Below are positions 8,020-17,224 of a stretch of DNA of 64,000 nt, one piece after another. Each line of letters begins with the position of its first letter. Positions within the stretch are counted from its first letter, which is position 1. Source of the stretch: Deltaproteobacteria bacterium UBA6601. Lineage in GTDB: Bacteria > Myxococcota_A > UBA796 > UBA9615. The stretch spans positions 1-64,000 of the forward strand of contig DJIF01000136.1 in the NCBI GenBank assembly GCA_002433485.1, read 5' to 3'. Made by a program: the position numbers and the translations under genes. The notes beneath the pieces were generated by a model that worked only from the letters and a program-made list of their open reading frames with translations, was not told the DNA's origin and made no database searches.

Positions 8020-9675
8020 ATGAAGACCATCAAGCACCTGCCAAGCTGCCGGCTCAGTCTTGTGGCGGTGCTGTTGCTGCTGCTAGGTGCCTGCGAGGCC
8101 CCCGAAGCCCTGGACCAACCGGAGCCCGAGCCGGAGCTGAGTTTCTGCGCCGAACACGGTTGGACAGAACGAGCTTTTAACCGCGATGGGCCTTATGGCG
8201 AGCATCGCCACGACACCGCCGAGAGCTTCAAGGTCCAGTTGCTTGATGGCAGCGAATGGAAACTTCGAGACCATTGGAGCGGCTGTGAGAGCGTCGCGGT
8301 CCTGACCAACCGGATGCGTGTCTCGGCCCTCGACAGCAGCTCTATCTGGGAGAGCACTGCTGACCTCGCCCAGCTGGTCGAAGGCTCTCCTCCCAACGTC
8401 TACTACCTGTTCATCGCATCCCGCTCCCGCTCTAGTGCTGAGACTCACCAGCAGGAAATGCAGGAACGAATCGACGAGGTCCTTGATGGACTGGCAGAAG
8501 CTGACCGCCAGTGGTGGTCGCAACGCCTGCTGGTGGTTGGCGAATTCGTCGACGACCTCAACAACTGGGTCGAACGCGTACTTGACGCCGATGCTGGCAA
8601 CGGCTTCCTCATCGACCGCCTCCAGCAGATTCGCCTGTACGGCAATTTTGCCGACGTAAATCGCTACGACAATGCCCTGAACAACGCCGATGCCTGGCCC
8701 TGGAAGGCCAATCTGGCCTACCTCAGCCACGAAGTCCGAGCCGCCAACTTCCGCTCTGATCGAGAAGACCGACTGGCCGCCCAGCAGAATGTCACCCTGG
8801 TCACTGCCTGGGAGCGCGAGGTCCTGCAGGGCAATACCGACACCGATGTGCTGTTCCCTGATGCCGACACCATGGCCGGCTTTGACACCCTTGAGATTGA
8901 CCTCACCATGGACTGCCCCGACCCAGAGGCCGGTGAATCAGGTAACTGCCAGGCCTGGGATTACCTGAGCCACCTCTACCTCCTTGATGAAGGTGGGGAA
9001 GGTGAGGAGGACGACACCTGGGTTGAAATGGCTCGCTTCATCACGACCTACCATCGAGAAGGACGCTACCTGGTCGATGCTACGCCCATGCTGGTACCGT
9101 TGGCGCAGGGAGGAAGCAGGCGACTACGCTTCAACGCCAGTTCTCAATCCTACCTGACCACCATTGACTTTCGGTTCCGCAATGCTGGCAAGGGCTATGC
9201 GCCCAGCGAAGCCACCTATCTGTGGGGGGACCGGGGCTTCAACGAAAACTACAACGTCGACCGGGAGCTGTTCACCGTGGACATCCCGGCCGATGCCAGC
9301 CGCGTGGAACTGGTCGCCATCATCACCGGACACGGGATGGACGCCGGCAATTGCGCAGAATTCTGCAATCACACCCATGAGTTCACGGTGAATGAGCAGG
9401 TGTTCATTGAAGACCACCCCCAGATCGGCAACAACGAAGGCTGCATTGAGCAGATCGAGAACGGTATGACCCCCAACCAGGGCGGGACCTGGTGGTTTGG
9501 TCGCGGGGGCTGGTGTCCAGGGCAACAGGTCGAGCCCACCCGCTTCGACGTCACCGCAGCGGTCAGCCCGGGCAGCTCTGCGCAATTGAGCTACCGGGGG
9601 CTGCTTGGTGGCGCCGAGCCGCCCCCAAGTTCAGGTCGGATCAAGCTGAGTTCCTGGCTCGTTGTGCATCGCTGA
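8020..9675 (+). CDS. PNGase F-like glycoamidase lipoprotein
   Basis: 551 residues. Lipoprotein signal LLLLLGAC with Cys25. Residues about 285-545 match the two jelly-roll domains of peptide-N-glycosidase F (PF09112 and PF09113): FDTLEIDLTMDCPD, CQAWDYLSHLYL, EMARFITTYHREGRYLVDAT, GHGMDAGNCAEFCNHTHEF and the WWFGRGGWCPG segment. In Elizabethkingia PNGase F the catalytic Asp60 sits in CDEWDR; the counterpart here would be Asp314 in CQAWDY. Family members cut N-glycans from Asn of glycoproteins. Residues about 50-260 are an extra N-terminal region. It begins VQLLDGSEWKLRDHWSGCESVAVL, which resembles the start of redoxin/thioredoxin folds but lacks a CxxC pair. The gene begins two bases after the TSP3/MopE gene and converges on the next one. 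Confidence 0.85.
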   Translation: MKTIKHLPSCRLSLVAVLLLLLGACEAPEALDQPEPEPELSFCAEHGWTERAFNRDGPYGEHRHDTAESFKVQLLDGSEWKLRDHWSGCESVAVLTNRMRVSALDSSSIWESTADLAQLVEGSPPNVYYLFIASRSRSSAETHQQEMQERIDEVLDGLAEADRQWWSQRLLVVGEFVDDLNNWVERVLDADAGNGFLIDRLQQIRLYGNFADVNRYDNALNNADAWPWKANLAYLSHEVRAANFRSDREDRLAAQQNVTLVTAWEREVLQGNTDTDVLFPDADTMAGFDTLEIDLTMDCPDPEAGESGNCQAWDYLSHLYLLDEGGEGEEDDTWVEMARFITTYHREGRYLVDATPMLVPLAQGGSRRLRFNASSQSYLTTIDFRFRNAGKGYAPSEATYLWGDRGFNENYNVDRELFTVDIPADASRVELVAIITGHGMDAGNCAEFCNHTHEFTVNEQVFIEDHPQIGNNEGCIEQIENGMTPNQGGTWWFGRGGWCPGQQVEPTRFDVTAAVSPGSSAQLSYRGLLGGAEPPPSSGRIKLSSWLVVHR

Positions 9676-9719
9676 AGCTGGCTGCCGGCCGGAAGCAGCG
9701 ACTCCCTGAGCCCCAGCGC

Positions 9720-12548
9720 TCAAGGCAACAACAGGGACGGGTCCTGCTCGCGTACTTCTGCGTAGAAGCCCTGCGCGCTGCGGTCCCGGCCCAGCTGCTC
9801 CAGATAGCGGGCCAGCTCCAAGGTGGCGTAGACATTCCACGGCTGGGCTCCTCGAGCCTGGCGTAGCTGAGAGATCGCAGCTGGGATATCCCCCTGCTGA
9901 TGCAGCAGGGCCGAGCGCAGGCGCCAGGCTGGAAGGGAGTCTGGCGCCAACAGGATGACCTGCCGAACCAGCTGTGAAGCCTGCCGATAGTCCCCCTCCT
10001 GAGCCAGCTGCAAGGCCCGAGCGTGGTACAGACGCGCCCGGCGCTCTGCCAAAAATGGATGGTCAGGGTCGGCAGCCGCTAGTTCCTCGATCCGGTCCAG
10101 ATCGGAACCCAAGAGAGCCATCTCCAGAGCAGGCAGCCCCGACCGCCGCTCCTCCAGCTCGCCCCTCAGCTGCTCGTCAGCATCGGGCACCGGCAGGGTC
10201 TGCCGCAAAGACAACAGCTCAGGAACATCCAACAGCCCAGCGCTGCCGTAGAGGCCGTGGGGAACGGTGAACTCCTGGAAGGGATCCCGATCTTCCTGGA
10301 CCCGCCCTGCGCCAGCGAAGGCGGACAGCGAAGGCCCATCGAGCAGGAAGTGACGCTGCAGATCGACCACCTCGCGAAGACCGGTCCAGCGTCCCGCACT
10401 CCGCTGAGCGCTGCCCTTGATGCGTCCATGGAGTTCGGTCGAGTTCAGCTCAAGGGCAAGCTCCGAGCCGATCAGAAAGTAATCAAAAGGACCGGCGTTC
10501 CACAGGCTGGCCTCAGGAAACACCTGCAGAAAGCTGCGCACCACGGTACGGAAGTCCTCGTCTGGCAACAGGTAGCCCTGCAACCAGACCGCGGCGATGC
10601 CGCCCTGCGCAAGGGAGCGTCGCATCGCAGCAAAGAACTCAACGGTGAACAGGGTGCTCATTCCTGAGACGAACAGATTTGTGGGCTGACTGATGACCGC
10701 GTCGTAGCGACGGTCTCCATAGACCAGTGCCTGGCGACCATCACCAATAACCAGCTCAGTGCGAGGGTCCTCAAGAGGCGCCTCTACCAGGTCCGAGAAG
10801 TGCTCCGCTGCGCGCGCCACCTCTGGCAGCAACTCGACCACCTTCAAGTGTTCAATGGGATGAGAGAGAGCTGCGCTGAGGCTCATGCCAGAGCCGAGCC
10901 CGACCATCATCACCGACTCCCGCTGCTCTGCCAGCAGCAGCGGGAGATGCCCCAGAAAGCCCTGTCCGAGCCGATCGCTCTGAGTCGAGGCATCGGTCTT
11001 GCCGTTGATGCGAAGCACTCGCGCTCCTTCAGGACGCTGCAAGACCGTTACTGTGGCCCCACGTCCTTCCTCATGAAAGAGAACCGAGCCCTGCTCTGCC
11101 ATAGCCTCAAGGGCCGCAGGATCTCCGGCCAGATCAGCGGCATACATATGCGGTGCCAGATTCATGTGGCGCGGGTTCCAGGATGGCCCGAACAGCAGGC
11201 CGATAAGGCCCAGGGCCGGCAGCAACCAGGCAACTTTTTGGCGCGGCCCCAGCAGCACGCTGGCTGCCAGTAGATTGATGCTGGCCGCCAGCCACAGGCT
11301 ACCGCGCAGGCCCAGGCTCGGAATCAACACCAGCCCGCATAGAAGGGCACCAGTCACCGCCCCAGCAGTGTTCCAACCATAGGCTCGGCCGACCACCCGA
11401 GGCGCCTGTTCACTGGTCCGGGCCAGAGCCCGTACCGCTACCGGATAGGTTCCCCCCATCAGGGTTGTCGGCAGCAGGACCAGCCCGAACAGAACCGCAA
11501 ACACGAAAGCCTGCACCGCAAGGAAAGAGCCGTTCAGGCTGGCCAGCGGCTCAATGAGCAACAAAGGCAGCTCACCAATCAGAGGAATCAGCAAGGCACC
11601 GGACAGGGCAACCCCCAGATTCAGACCGGCAAGCAGCAGTACTCGATCCGGAGCGCGATCTACCCACTGGGCAAGCACATGCCCCCCCAGTGCCAGGCCG
11701 GCGATAAAGGCGCAGACAATCAAGCTGAACGAGTAGGTGGTCGAGCCGACAAAGAGCTCAAAGCTGCGCGACCAGGCCACCTGGTTCACCAGGGCAGCGG
11801 CTCCCGAAAGGGCAAAAGCGAACAACACCGTTCGCGCGCCAACCGCACCTGGTGGCGCGCCGGCGGCGGACTCAGGGGCTGCCACTGACAAACCCTCCAG
11901 CTGAGCAGCTTCCCCATGCACCTGGGCCTGACGGAGCGGCGCGAAGGGGTGTCTTCGGCCCAAAGCTATAGCGCCCACCGCGACCAACAGGTTAAGGCCG
12001 GCGGCGAGCTGCAAGGTCCCAGGCTGACCCAGCGCCGGCAACAACACAAAACCAGCCAGAAAGGCACCCAAGACAGCCCCGCTGGTGTTGACCGCGTAGA
12101 GCCAGCCCATGTCCTTACCCAGAGTGTCCTGCTCGCGTGCGTACCAGGAGGTCAGCATGGGCAGAGTCGCGCCCATTGCAGTGGTCGGAGGCAACAGCAC
12201 CAACAGCGCGACCAGGCCGATCCCGAGCAGACTCTCTGCTCCAGTGGAGAGACGACCAAAGATGTCGGCCCCCGCCGAAATCAGCACCGGACTGAGCAGA
12301 GCCAACACGCCAATGATGGCTTCCAGCACCCCATAGCTCTGCAAGGGACGGAGGCTGCGCTCCGCGCGCACCGCACCGAGCCGAGCGCCGAGCCCCAAGC
12401 CGGCCATAAAGATTCCGACCACCAGAGAAATGGCCAGCACCGAATGCCCCAGGACCAAGCCCAGCATGCGCACCCACAGCACCTGATACACCAGCCCGGT
12501 GGCTCCCGACAGCACAAAGAACAAGGTGATCGCTACTCGCAAGGGCAT
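9720..12548 (-). CDS. Fused membrane transporter-like / spermidine synthase-like protein with TPR tail (first of two)
   Basis: 942 residues. Residues 1-440 hold many membrane helices in two MFS-like halves (start LFFVLSGATGLVYQVLWVRM; each half carries a motif like MGATLPMLT or MGGTYPVAV). Residues about 490-720 are a spermidine-synthase-like Rossmann domain with GLGSG, KVVELLPEVARAAEHF and VIGDGRQAL. The canonical catalytic stretch D-S-S-D-P is replaced by SQPTN, so aminopropyl transfer is doubtful. The last 100 residues look like TPR repeats (RQASQLVRQVILLAPDSLPAW). This architecture is widespread in bacteria as fused MFS/spermidine synthase; its substrate is unknown. A related copy lies at 38544-41774. 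Confidence 0.85.
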   Translation of the reverse strand: MPLRVAITLFFVLSGATGLVYQVLWVRMLGLVLGHSVLAISLVVGIFMAGLGLGARLGAVRAERSLRPLQSYGVLEAIIGVLALLSPVLISAGADIFGRLSTGAESLLGIGLVALLVLLPPTTAMGATLPMLTSWYAREQDTLGKDMGWLYAVNTSGAVLGAFLAGFVLLPALGQPGTLQLAAGLNLLVAVGAIALGRRHPFAPLRQAQVHGEAAQLEGLSVAAPESAAGAPPGAVGARTVLFAFALSGAAALVNQVAWSRSFELFVGSTTYSFSLIVCAFIAGLALGGHVLAQWVDRAPDRVLLLAGLNLGVALSGALLIPLIGELPLLLIEPLASLNGSFLAVQAFVFAVLFGLVLLPTTLMGGTYPVAVRALARTSEQAPRVVGRAYGWNTAGAVTGALLCGLVLIPSLGLRGSLWLAASINLLAASVLLGPRQKVAWLLPALGLIGLLFGPSWNPRHMNLAPHMYAADLAGDPAALEAMAEQGSVLFHEEGRGATVTVLQRPEGARVLRINGKTDASTQSDRLGQGFLGHLPLLLAEQRESVMMVGLGSGMSLSAALSHPIEHLKVVELLPEVARAAEHFSDLVEAPLEDPRTELVIGDGRQALVYGDRRYDAVISQPTNLFVSGMSTLFTVEFFAAMRRSLAQGGIAAVWLQGYLLPDEDFRTVVRSFLQVFPEASLWNAGPFDYFLIGSELALELNSTELHGRIKGSAQRSAGRWTGLREVVDLQRHFLLDGPSLSAFAGAGRVQEDRDPFQEFTVPHGLYGSAGLLDVPELLSLRQTLPVPDADEQLRGELEERRSGLPALEMALLGSDLDRIEELAAADPDHPFLAERRARLYHARALQLAQEGDYRQASQLVRQVILLAPDSLPAWRLRSALLHQQGDIPAAISQLRQARGAQPWNVYATLELARYLEQLGRDRSAQGFYAEVREQDPSLLLP

Positions 12549-12650
12549 CGCGCCGCCGAGATTGCGTTGTCCAGGGGCACCTGGTCAAGGCGAGAACTCC
12601 AGGACGGCGCCCCTCGCCAGTAATGATCAACTGCGGCAGGATCTGAAAGT

Positions 12651-15311
12651 GTGAGCTCCTCCCAATACCAGCCTCGCGCCATTCAATGCCCGTCCATGGC
12701 CATCGCGGTGGTCCTCATGGTCGGGCTCATCAGCGCCGTTCCAAGCGTTTATGCCCAGGGCCCACAGCCACAACAGCACCCAGGGCCACAGGCGGACGAT
12801 GAGCCACAAACGCTCCAGGTCACCATGCGCGACGGCACCATGCTGACCACGGACATCTATCTGCCGGCTGGGCCTGAGCCCTGGCCAGTACTGCTGATCC
12901 GCACTCCTTATGGTAGGGCCGGATCGGCCGAGATCGCCCGCGACTACTCAGCCCTAGATCTGGTCGTAGTTGTGCAGGACATGCGAGGTCGCGGCGATTC
13001 CGGTGGCCAGGACCCGGTCTATCGCAGCGACGGCGACGGCCAACTTCAAGACGGCTTCGACACCTTCAGCTGGATCCGCGCCCAGCCCTGGGCCCATGGC
13101 TCCATCGCCACCTTTGGTGGCTCGGCACTGGGTATTGTTCAATACATCCAAGCCAGCGCAAACCCACCAGGTCTGGCCTTCCTGCACGCCTCAGCGGCCA
13201 CCGCCAACCTATATGACGACATCTACTTTCCGGGCGGCGTATTCCGGGAAAAACTGGCCCTGCAATGGCTAAAGGATCAGGACAACCTGGCCTTCGTCAG
13301 CGAGCTTGAAGCCCACCCCTACAAGGATGACTTCTGGGATGTCCTGCAAGCGGGCGATCACTGGGACCGGCTCAAGGTGCCAGGGTTACACATCGGGGGC
13401 TGGTTCGACATCTTCAGCCAGGGCACCATCGACGCCTTCCTCGGCTACCAGCACCAGGGTGGCCCCGGAGCGCGTGGCCGCCAGAAGCTGATCATGGGCC
13501 CCTGGACCCACGCAGCCTTTCATCAGCGCCAGCAAGGTGAGCTGCGCTTTCCGGACAAGGCCCGGCAAGCCCCATATCCAGTTGGCGAAGCACTCAACAC
13601 TCTACTGGAGTTCACCCTCAACACCCGCTGGTCCGACCTGCCCGACAACCCCGGCTCCATCCCGCCAGTGCAGTACTATGTCATGGGCAACGTCGACGAG
13701 CCCAGTGCCCCGGGAAATCACTGGCGAAGCGTTGCTGACTGGCCACCGCCGGCCGCGAGAGCACGCTTCTACCTGCACCCAGAAGGCAGGCTCTCAGAAC
13801 AGTGTCCAGCCAGCCAGGCGGCAAGCTCATCCTGGAACTATGAGCCGGCCAATCCGGTCACCACCCTGTGCGGCGCGAACCTGTATTTGCAAGCGGGCCC
13901 CTGCGACCACCGCCCTAACGAGCAACGCGAAGACGTCCTGACCTTCACCAGCGAAACGCTCAAAGAGCCTCTTGAGATCACCGGCAGACTCACGGCCAGG
14001 CTCCACCTCTCCATTGACCAACCGGACAGCGACGTGGTGGTCTGGCTGAGTGATGTCTACCCAGATGGGCGCTCCATGTTGATCACAGAAGGGGCGGCTC
14101 GACTTGCCGCCCGGGGCCAGGACAGGGGCCTCCAACCGCTCACCCCGGACGAGATCCTGGAGCTTGAAGTGGACCTGCTGAGCACCAGCATCATTCTCGA
14201 CCGAGGTCACCGGCTCCGCGTCGCAATCAGCTCCTCCAACAGCCCCCGCTATCTGGCCAATCGCAACAATGGACTGGCCTTTGGCGAGATGCAGCAGGGT
14301 CCGGCACTCCCGGTACGGGTGCAGCTCCACCACGACGCAGCGCGGCCCTCTCACCTCGAACTGCCGCTGCCAGCCCGCGCCCAGGGCGACGTGCCAAGCT
14401 GCCCTCAACAGCTGCAAGTCGAGCGTCGTCCGCTGTGGTTGTTAGGACTCCTGACCGCCCTCCTCGCTGGGATCGCCGTGCTGGGTTGGCGTGCAGCCCG
14501 ACGCGCTGGCAGACGCGGGCCTCCTCCCAACGGCACCCTAATGCTGGCATGCCTACTGCTAGGCGCCTGCTCCCCAAGCCCGCATTCCCCTGGCAACTCA
14601 ACAGCAACCGATGATGACTCCGTCCACCAGACCCCGCAGGGAGGCGTTAACGACGACGACTCCGGTCTCGGCGATGAGGACAAGCTAGGCAACACGGACC
14701 TCCCATTGGGTGGACTGGGCTCACTCACCGGTGACTGCGACGTGCTCGATGGCGACTGGCTCGATTCCAGCAGCAAGCCAGCCCTCTACCGCAATGTCCT
14801 AGACTTCGCTGAGCTTGAGTTTGATCGAAACCTGCTCTCTGAGGATGCCCAACAGATCCTCGACGCCGGCAACCTGGGTGGCAGTTCCCTGCACTCCGAG
14901 GTGTTCGCCTTCGAAGTCCTCTACCGCTGCGAGCGGGCCGAACTGCTAAAGACCGAAGGAGACATCGATTACAGCGACCCGGCCGGCAAAAAAACCGACC
15001 TACTGGTTCGGATCGATGACATCTCCCTGGGCCTCAGCGTCACTCGTGCCTTTGCCTGGCCGCCCGATGAGCCCTTCACCACCGAGCAGGCTCACGAGCT
15101 GCTGGAAGACAAGCTGAATGACGTGCTACTGAGCACGGCCAACGTCTCAACCGAGGACGCCTGGGAGCGGCAGATCCTCAGCGTAATCGCCTACGCACCG
15201 GGACACAGCGAGAGCGTTGCCAATGCCTGGCTGGAGTTGAGCCCTGAGCTGCGCGCCAACACCGTGATCATGGTCACAACTACTGAAGGTAACGACGGCT
15301 ACATTTACTGA
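12651..15311 (+). CDS. CocE/NonD-type serine hydrolase fused in frame to a lipoprotein
   Basis: 886 residues. The first 630 form a complete CocE-like (peptidase S15) hydrolase with a signal peptide ending SVYAQG. The alpha/beta-hydrolase triad is visible: Ser158 in FGGSALG, Asp253 in IGGWFDIF, His287 in GPWTHA. The jelly-roll C-domain (PF08530) covers about 420-580 and includes LRVAISSSNSPRY. A membrane segment and RAARRAGRRG follow at about 595-620. At residue 631 a second protein seems to begin without a stop: MLACLLLGAC is a full lipoprotein signal with Cys640, then DDDS linkers and about 200 residues of unknown fold. In the +1 frame the junction reads TAATG at 14539-14543, a normal stop/start overlap. 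The fusion may be a natural or assembly frameshift. Substrates of such hydrolases are esters or acyl-peptides. Confidence 0.8.
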   Translation: MSSSQYQPRAIQCPSMAIAVVLMVGLISAVPSVYAQGPQPQQHPGPQADDEPQTLQVTMRDGTMLTTDIYLPAGPEPWPVLLIRTPYGRAGSAEIARDYSALDLVVVVQDMRGRGDSGGQDPVYRSDGDGQLQDGFDTFSWIRAQPWAHGSIATFGGSALGIVQYIQASANPPGLAFLHASAATANLYDDIYFPGGVFREKLALQWLKDQDNLAFVSELEAHPYKDDFWDVLQAGDHWDRLKVPGLHIGGWFDIFSQGTIDAFLGYQHQGGPGARGRQKLIMGPWTHAAFHQRQQGELRFPDKARQAPYPVGEALNTLLEFTLNTRWSDLPDNPGSIPPVQYYVMGNVDEPSAPGNHWRSVADWPPPAARARFYLHPEGRLSEQCPASQAASSSWNYEPANPVTTLCGANLYLQAGPCDHRPNEQREDVLTFTSETLKEPLEITGRLTARLHLSIDQPDSDVVVWLSDVYPDGRSMLITEGAARLAARGQDRGLQPLTPDEILELEVDLLSTSIILDRGHRLRVAISSSNSPRYLANRNNGLAFGEMQQGPALPVRVQLHHDAARPSHLELPLPARAQGDVPSCPQQLQVERRPLWLLGLLTALLAGIAVLGWRAARRAGRRGPPPNGTLMLACLLLGACSPSPHSPGNSTATDDDSVHQTPQGGVNDDDSGLGDEDKLGNTDLPLGGLGSLTGDCDVLDGDWLDSSSKPALYRNVLDFAELEFDRNLLSEDAQQILDAGNLGGSSLHSEVFAFEVLYRCERAELLKTEGDIDYSDPAGKKTDLLVRIDDISLGLSVTRAFAWPPDEPFTTEQAHELLEDKLNDVLLSTANVSTEDAWERQILSVIAYAPGHSESVANAWLELSPELRANTVIMVTTTEGNDGYIY
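14541..15311 (+). CDS. Possible separate lipoprotein start within the CocE fusion
   Basis: Alternative reading of the 3' part of the previous entry. ATG 14541 opens MLACLLLGAC followed by Ser/Pro/Asp-rich linker, giving a 256-residue lipoprotein. The body has a mixed alpha/beta look (SDPAGKKTDLLVRIDDISLGLSVTRAF) and shows no family I recognise. It might be a small nuclease- or sensor-like fold, but I can name no motif. If the CocE gene really ends at a TAA here, this is an independent gene translated by reinitiation. Confidence 0.45.
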   Translation: MLACLLLGACSPSPHSPGNSTATDDDSVHQTPQGGVNDDDSGLGDEDKLGNTDLPLGGLGSLTGDCDVLDGDWLDSSSKPALYRNVLDFAELEFDRNLLSEDAQQILDAGNLGGSSLHSEVFAFEVLYRCERAELLKTEGDIDYSDPAGKKTDLLVRIDDISLGLSVTRAFAWPPDEPFTTEQAHELLEDKLNDVLLSTANVSTEDAWERQILSVIAYAPGHSESVANAWLELSPELRANTVIMVTTTEGNDGYIY

Positions 15312-15356
15312 GACTGAGTCGCCATCGCCGGCCTCAGGGCCAGCCCACCGGCTCCA

Positions 15357-16067
15357 CTAGAGCTCAATCCCCAAGTTGTAAAAATCTTGCTCTGCCCGCT
15401 CGGCCCAGCCTCGATTGGCGATCGGGCTGGCCGGGCTGGGGTGAAGGATGCGCCCGATCCGCACCTCGTGCTTGGCAAGGACCCTGCGCGCACAGTTCTC
15501 GGCAAAAGCGCCAATCCCGACCACCCATTGCGGCCGCAACAGCTCGACGGTCTCGACCAGAGCCCGGTCGCAAGCTGCAAACAGGGGGTCTCGCTCGGCC
15601 CTGGGCAGCTTGTCGGGGGTACGATTGCGCCCGCCACTCTCCATGAAGCTGAGAGGACAATAGTTGGCAGCAAAAAACCGCACGAAGAAGTTCTCGGCGC
15701 TGCCGTAACGTTGCTCAGCCCAAGACCACAAACGGCGCCCGCTGACCTCACTGCGCGGACAACTGAGCCCCTGAACGGGTCGCTTGGGATGCTCGCGATG
15801 CGGCCGACAGACTTCACCCTTCAGCCCCATCCACCGGCTCACGGCGTCAACCTCGCCAAAGGGCACTCCGGTCTGGGCCATTCCCCAAGGTCCGGGATTC
15901 ATCCCCAGCAGGATGACCTCAGGTTGGCCGGTACCAAACCGCTGCAGGTAATCCTCGTGTAGGGAACGTGCATAAACAAGCGGATTGTAGACGGTGGCAA
16001 CGGGCGCGCCGAACCGCAACTGATCAACCGCATCACTAAGGCGCCTGCTGATGTGCTGAAGCTCCAT
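15357..16067 (-). CDS. SMUG1-type uracil-DNA glycosylase
   Basis: 236 residues from ATG 16067; an upstream ATG at 16124 would overlap the divergent neighbour and adds only a Ser-rich leader. The two signature motifs of SMUG1 (UDG superfamily family 3) are intact: GMNPGPWGMAQTGVPFGEV near residues 52-70 and HPSPASPIANRGW near the C-terminus, which carries the catalytic/intercalating loop His. The enzyme removes uracil and oxidised pyrimidines such as 5-hydroxymethyluracil from DNA to start base-excision repair in the cytoplasm. Bacterial SMUG1-like proteins are less common than Ung and are scattered across phyla, so lateral acquisition is possible. Convergent with the CocE gene, divergent from the DUF971 gene. 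Confidence 0.9.
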   Translation of the reverse strand: MELQHISRRLSDAVDQLRFGAPVATVYNPLVYARSLHEDYLQRFGTGQPEVILLGMNPGPWGMAQTGVPFGEVDAVSRWMGLKGEVCRPHREHPKRPVQGLSCPRSEVSGRRLWSWAEQRYGSAENFFVRFFAANYCPLSFMESGGRNRTPDKLPRAERDPLFAACDRALVETVELLRPQWVVGIGAFAENCARRVLAKHEVRIGRILHPSPASPIANRGWAERAEQDFYNLGIEL

Positions 16068-16122
16068 AAGGGAGCAGCATACAGGTCTGGACGACCGGTT
16101 CGCGCTGACTATAGTGCCTGCC

Positions 16123-16488
16123 ATGTTGAAGACCCCATCAACCGACCGCTACCGAGTACTGCGTCGCCAGTTGAGCGAAGACGGCCGCGCCATTGAAGTA
16201 CACTGGGCAGACGGTCACCGCTCAACCTACCCCTTCAAATTTCTGCGCGGTTACTGCCCCTGCGCTGATTGCCAGGGACACGCCCGCAAGGCGCTTAACT
16301 GGCAGAGTCCCGAGGATGTAGAGTTGGTGGGAGTCCGCATGATCGGTAATTACGGCATCTCTCCCCAGTGGAGCGACGGCCACAACACCGGGATTTTCTC
16401 CGACAACCATCTGCGCCGGATCTGCCCATGCGCCGACTGCATCAACTGGACCGGTGACACTGAGTCCATCTCTCCGCTACCCGAATAG
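16123..16488 (+). CDS. DUF971 (GBBH-like N-terminal) protein
   Basis: 121 residues from ATG 16123; GTG 16114 would add three. It is a free-standing DUF971 domain (PF06155, the N-terminal zinc-binding domain of gamma-butyrobetaine hydroxylase): VHWADGHRSTYPFKFLRGYCPCADCQGH, cited here by its features: WADGH, LR, then C-P-C-A-D-C. A second C-P-C-A-D-C lies near residue 108, so there are two Cys clusters. In Salmonella and others such proteins have been tied to Fe-S or Mrp/ApbC-linked functions, but the role is not settled. No signal peptide; cytoplasmic. The ICMT-like gene follows at once. Confidence 0.85.
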   Translation: MLKTPSTDRYRVLRRQLSEDGRAIEVHWADGHRSTYPFKFLRGYCPCADCQGHARKALNWQSPEDVELVGVRMIGNYGISPQWSDGHNTGIFSDNHLRRICPCADCINWTGDTESISPLPE

Positions 16489-16516
16489 AACGCCTTCCAG
16501 GCACCGACACACCGCC

Positions 16517-17140
16517 ATGAAACAGAAGCACTTCATTGACTCTCACAAGGGCGTTACCTCGGTCTTCGTCCTGCTCTTGATGGCCCTATACGACCACTGG
16601 GACAGCCCGACCAGCTGGATCTACTTCGCACTCCACGGCGGCTACGGAGTCATGTGGGTGCTTAAGAGTGCAACCTTCCCCGACAAGCAATGGGAACAGA
16701 GCTGCGGCATCGGCTACGGGGTCTACATTCTCGCTGGGCTGAGCCTGTACTGGATTACGCCCTGGTTGATCATCAGCAAAGGCATTGAGGCCCCTGCCTG
16801 GGCCCTGGGGCTGATCGTCACCATCTATGCGCTGGGGGTATTCTTTCACTTCGCTTCCGACATGCAAAAACACATCTCGCTACAGCTGAAACCGGGCTTA
16901 ATCACCGACGGGCTGTGGGCGCGCAACCGCAACCCCAACTACTTTGGCGAGTTGCTCATCTACGCCAGCTTCGGGCTGCTGGCCATGGAGTGGATGTGGG
17001 TCCCGCTACTGGTGCTGTCCCTGTTCATGGTGATCATCTGGATCCCGAACATGCTCAAAAAAGACCGCTCCTTGTCCCGCTACCCCGAGTTTGAGGACTA
17101 CAAGGCAAACAGCAAGCTCATCATTCCCTACCTGATTTGA
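16517..17140 (+). CDS. ICMT/DUF1295-type integral membrane methyltransferase-like protein
   Basis: 207 residues, start MKQKHFIDSHKG at 16517; the frame extends upstream to 16454 but would overlap the DUF971 stop. At least five hydrophobic helices are seen (VFVLLLMALYDHW, GVYILAGLSLYWITPWLII, ALGLIVTIYALGVFFHF, GLLAMEWMWVPLLVLSLFMV). The C-terminal core has the family signature RNPNYFGELLIYASFGLLA and the later RYPEFEDYK, as in isoprenylcysteine carboxyl methyltransferases, phospholipid methyltransferases and DUF1295 steroid-reductase-like proteins. The substrate cannot be read from the sequence. It sits 28 bases after the DUF971 gene. Confidence 0.8.
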   Translation: MKQKHFIDSHKGVTSVFVLLLMALYDHWDSPTSWIYFALHGGYGVMWVLKSATFPDKQWEQSCGIGYGVYILAGLSLYWITPWLIISKGIEAPAWALGLIVTIYALGVFFHFASDMQKHISLQLKPGLITDGLWARNRNPNYFGELLIYASFGLLAMEWMWVPLLVLSLFMVIIWIPNMLKKDRSLSRYPEFEDYKANSKLIIPYLI

Positions 17141-17224
17141 GCCCCTCGACCGCCTTGTGCGGCAGGAATCGGAAGCTGGGCCAAGCCGTTCGAGGCTGCC
17201 ACGAACTGGCTCTATACTGAGCGG

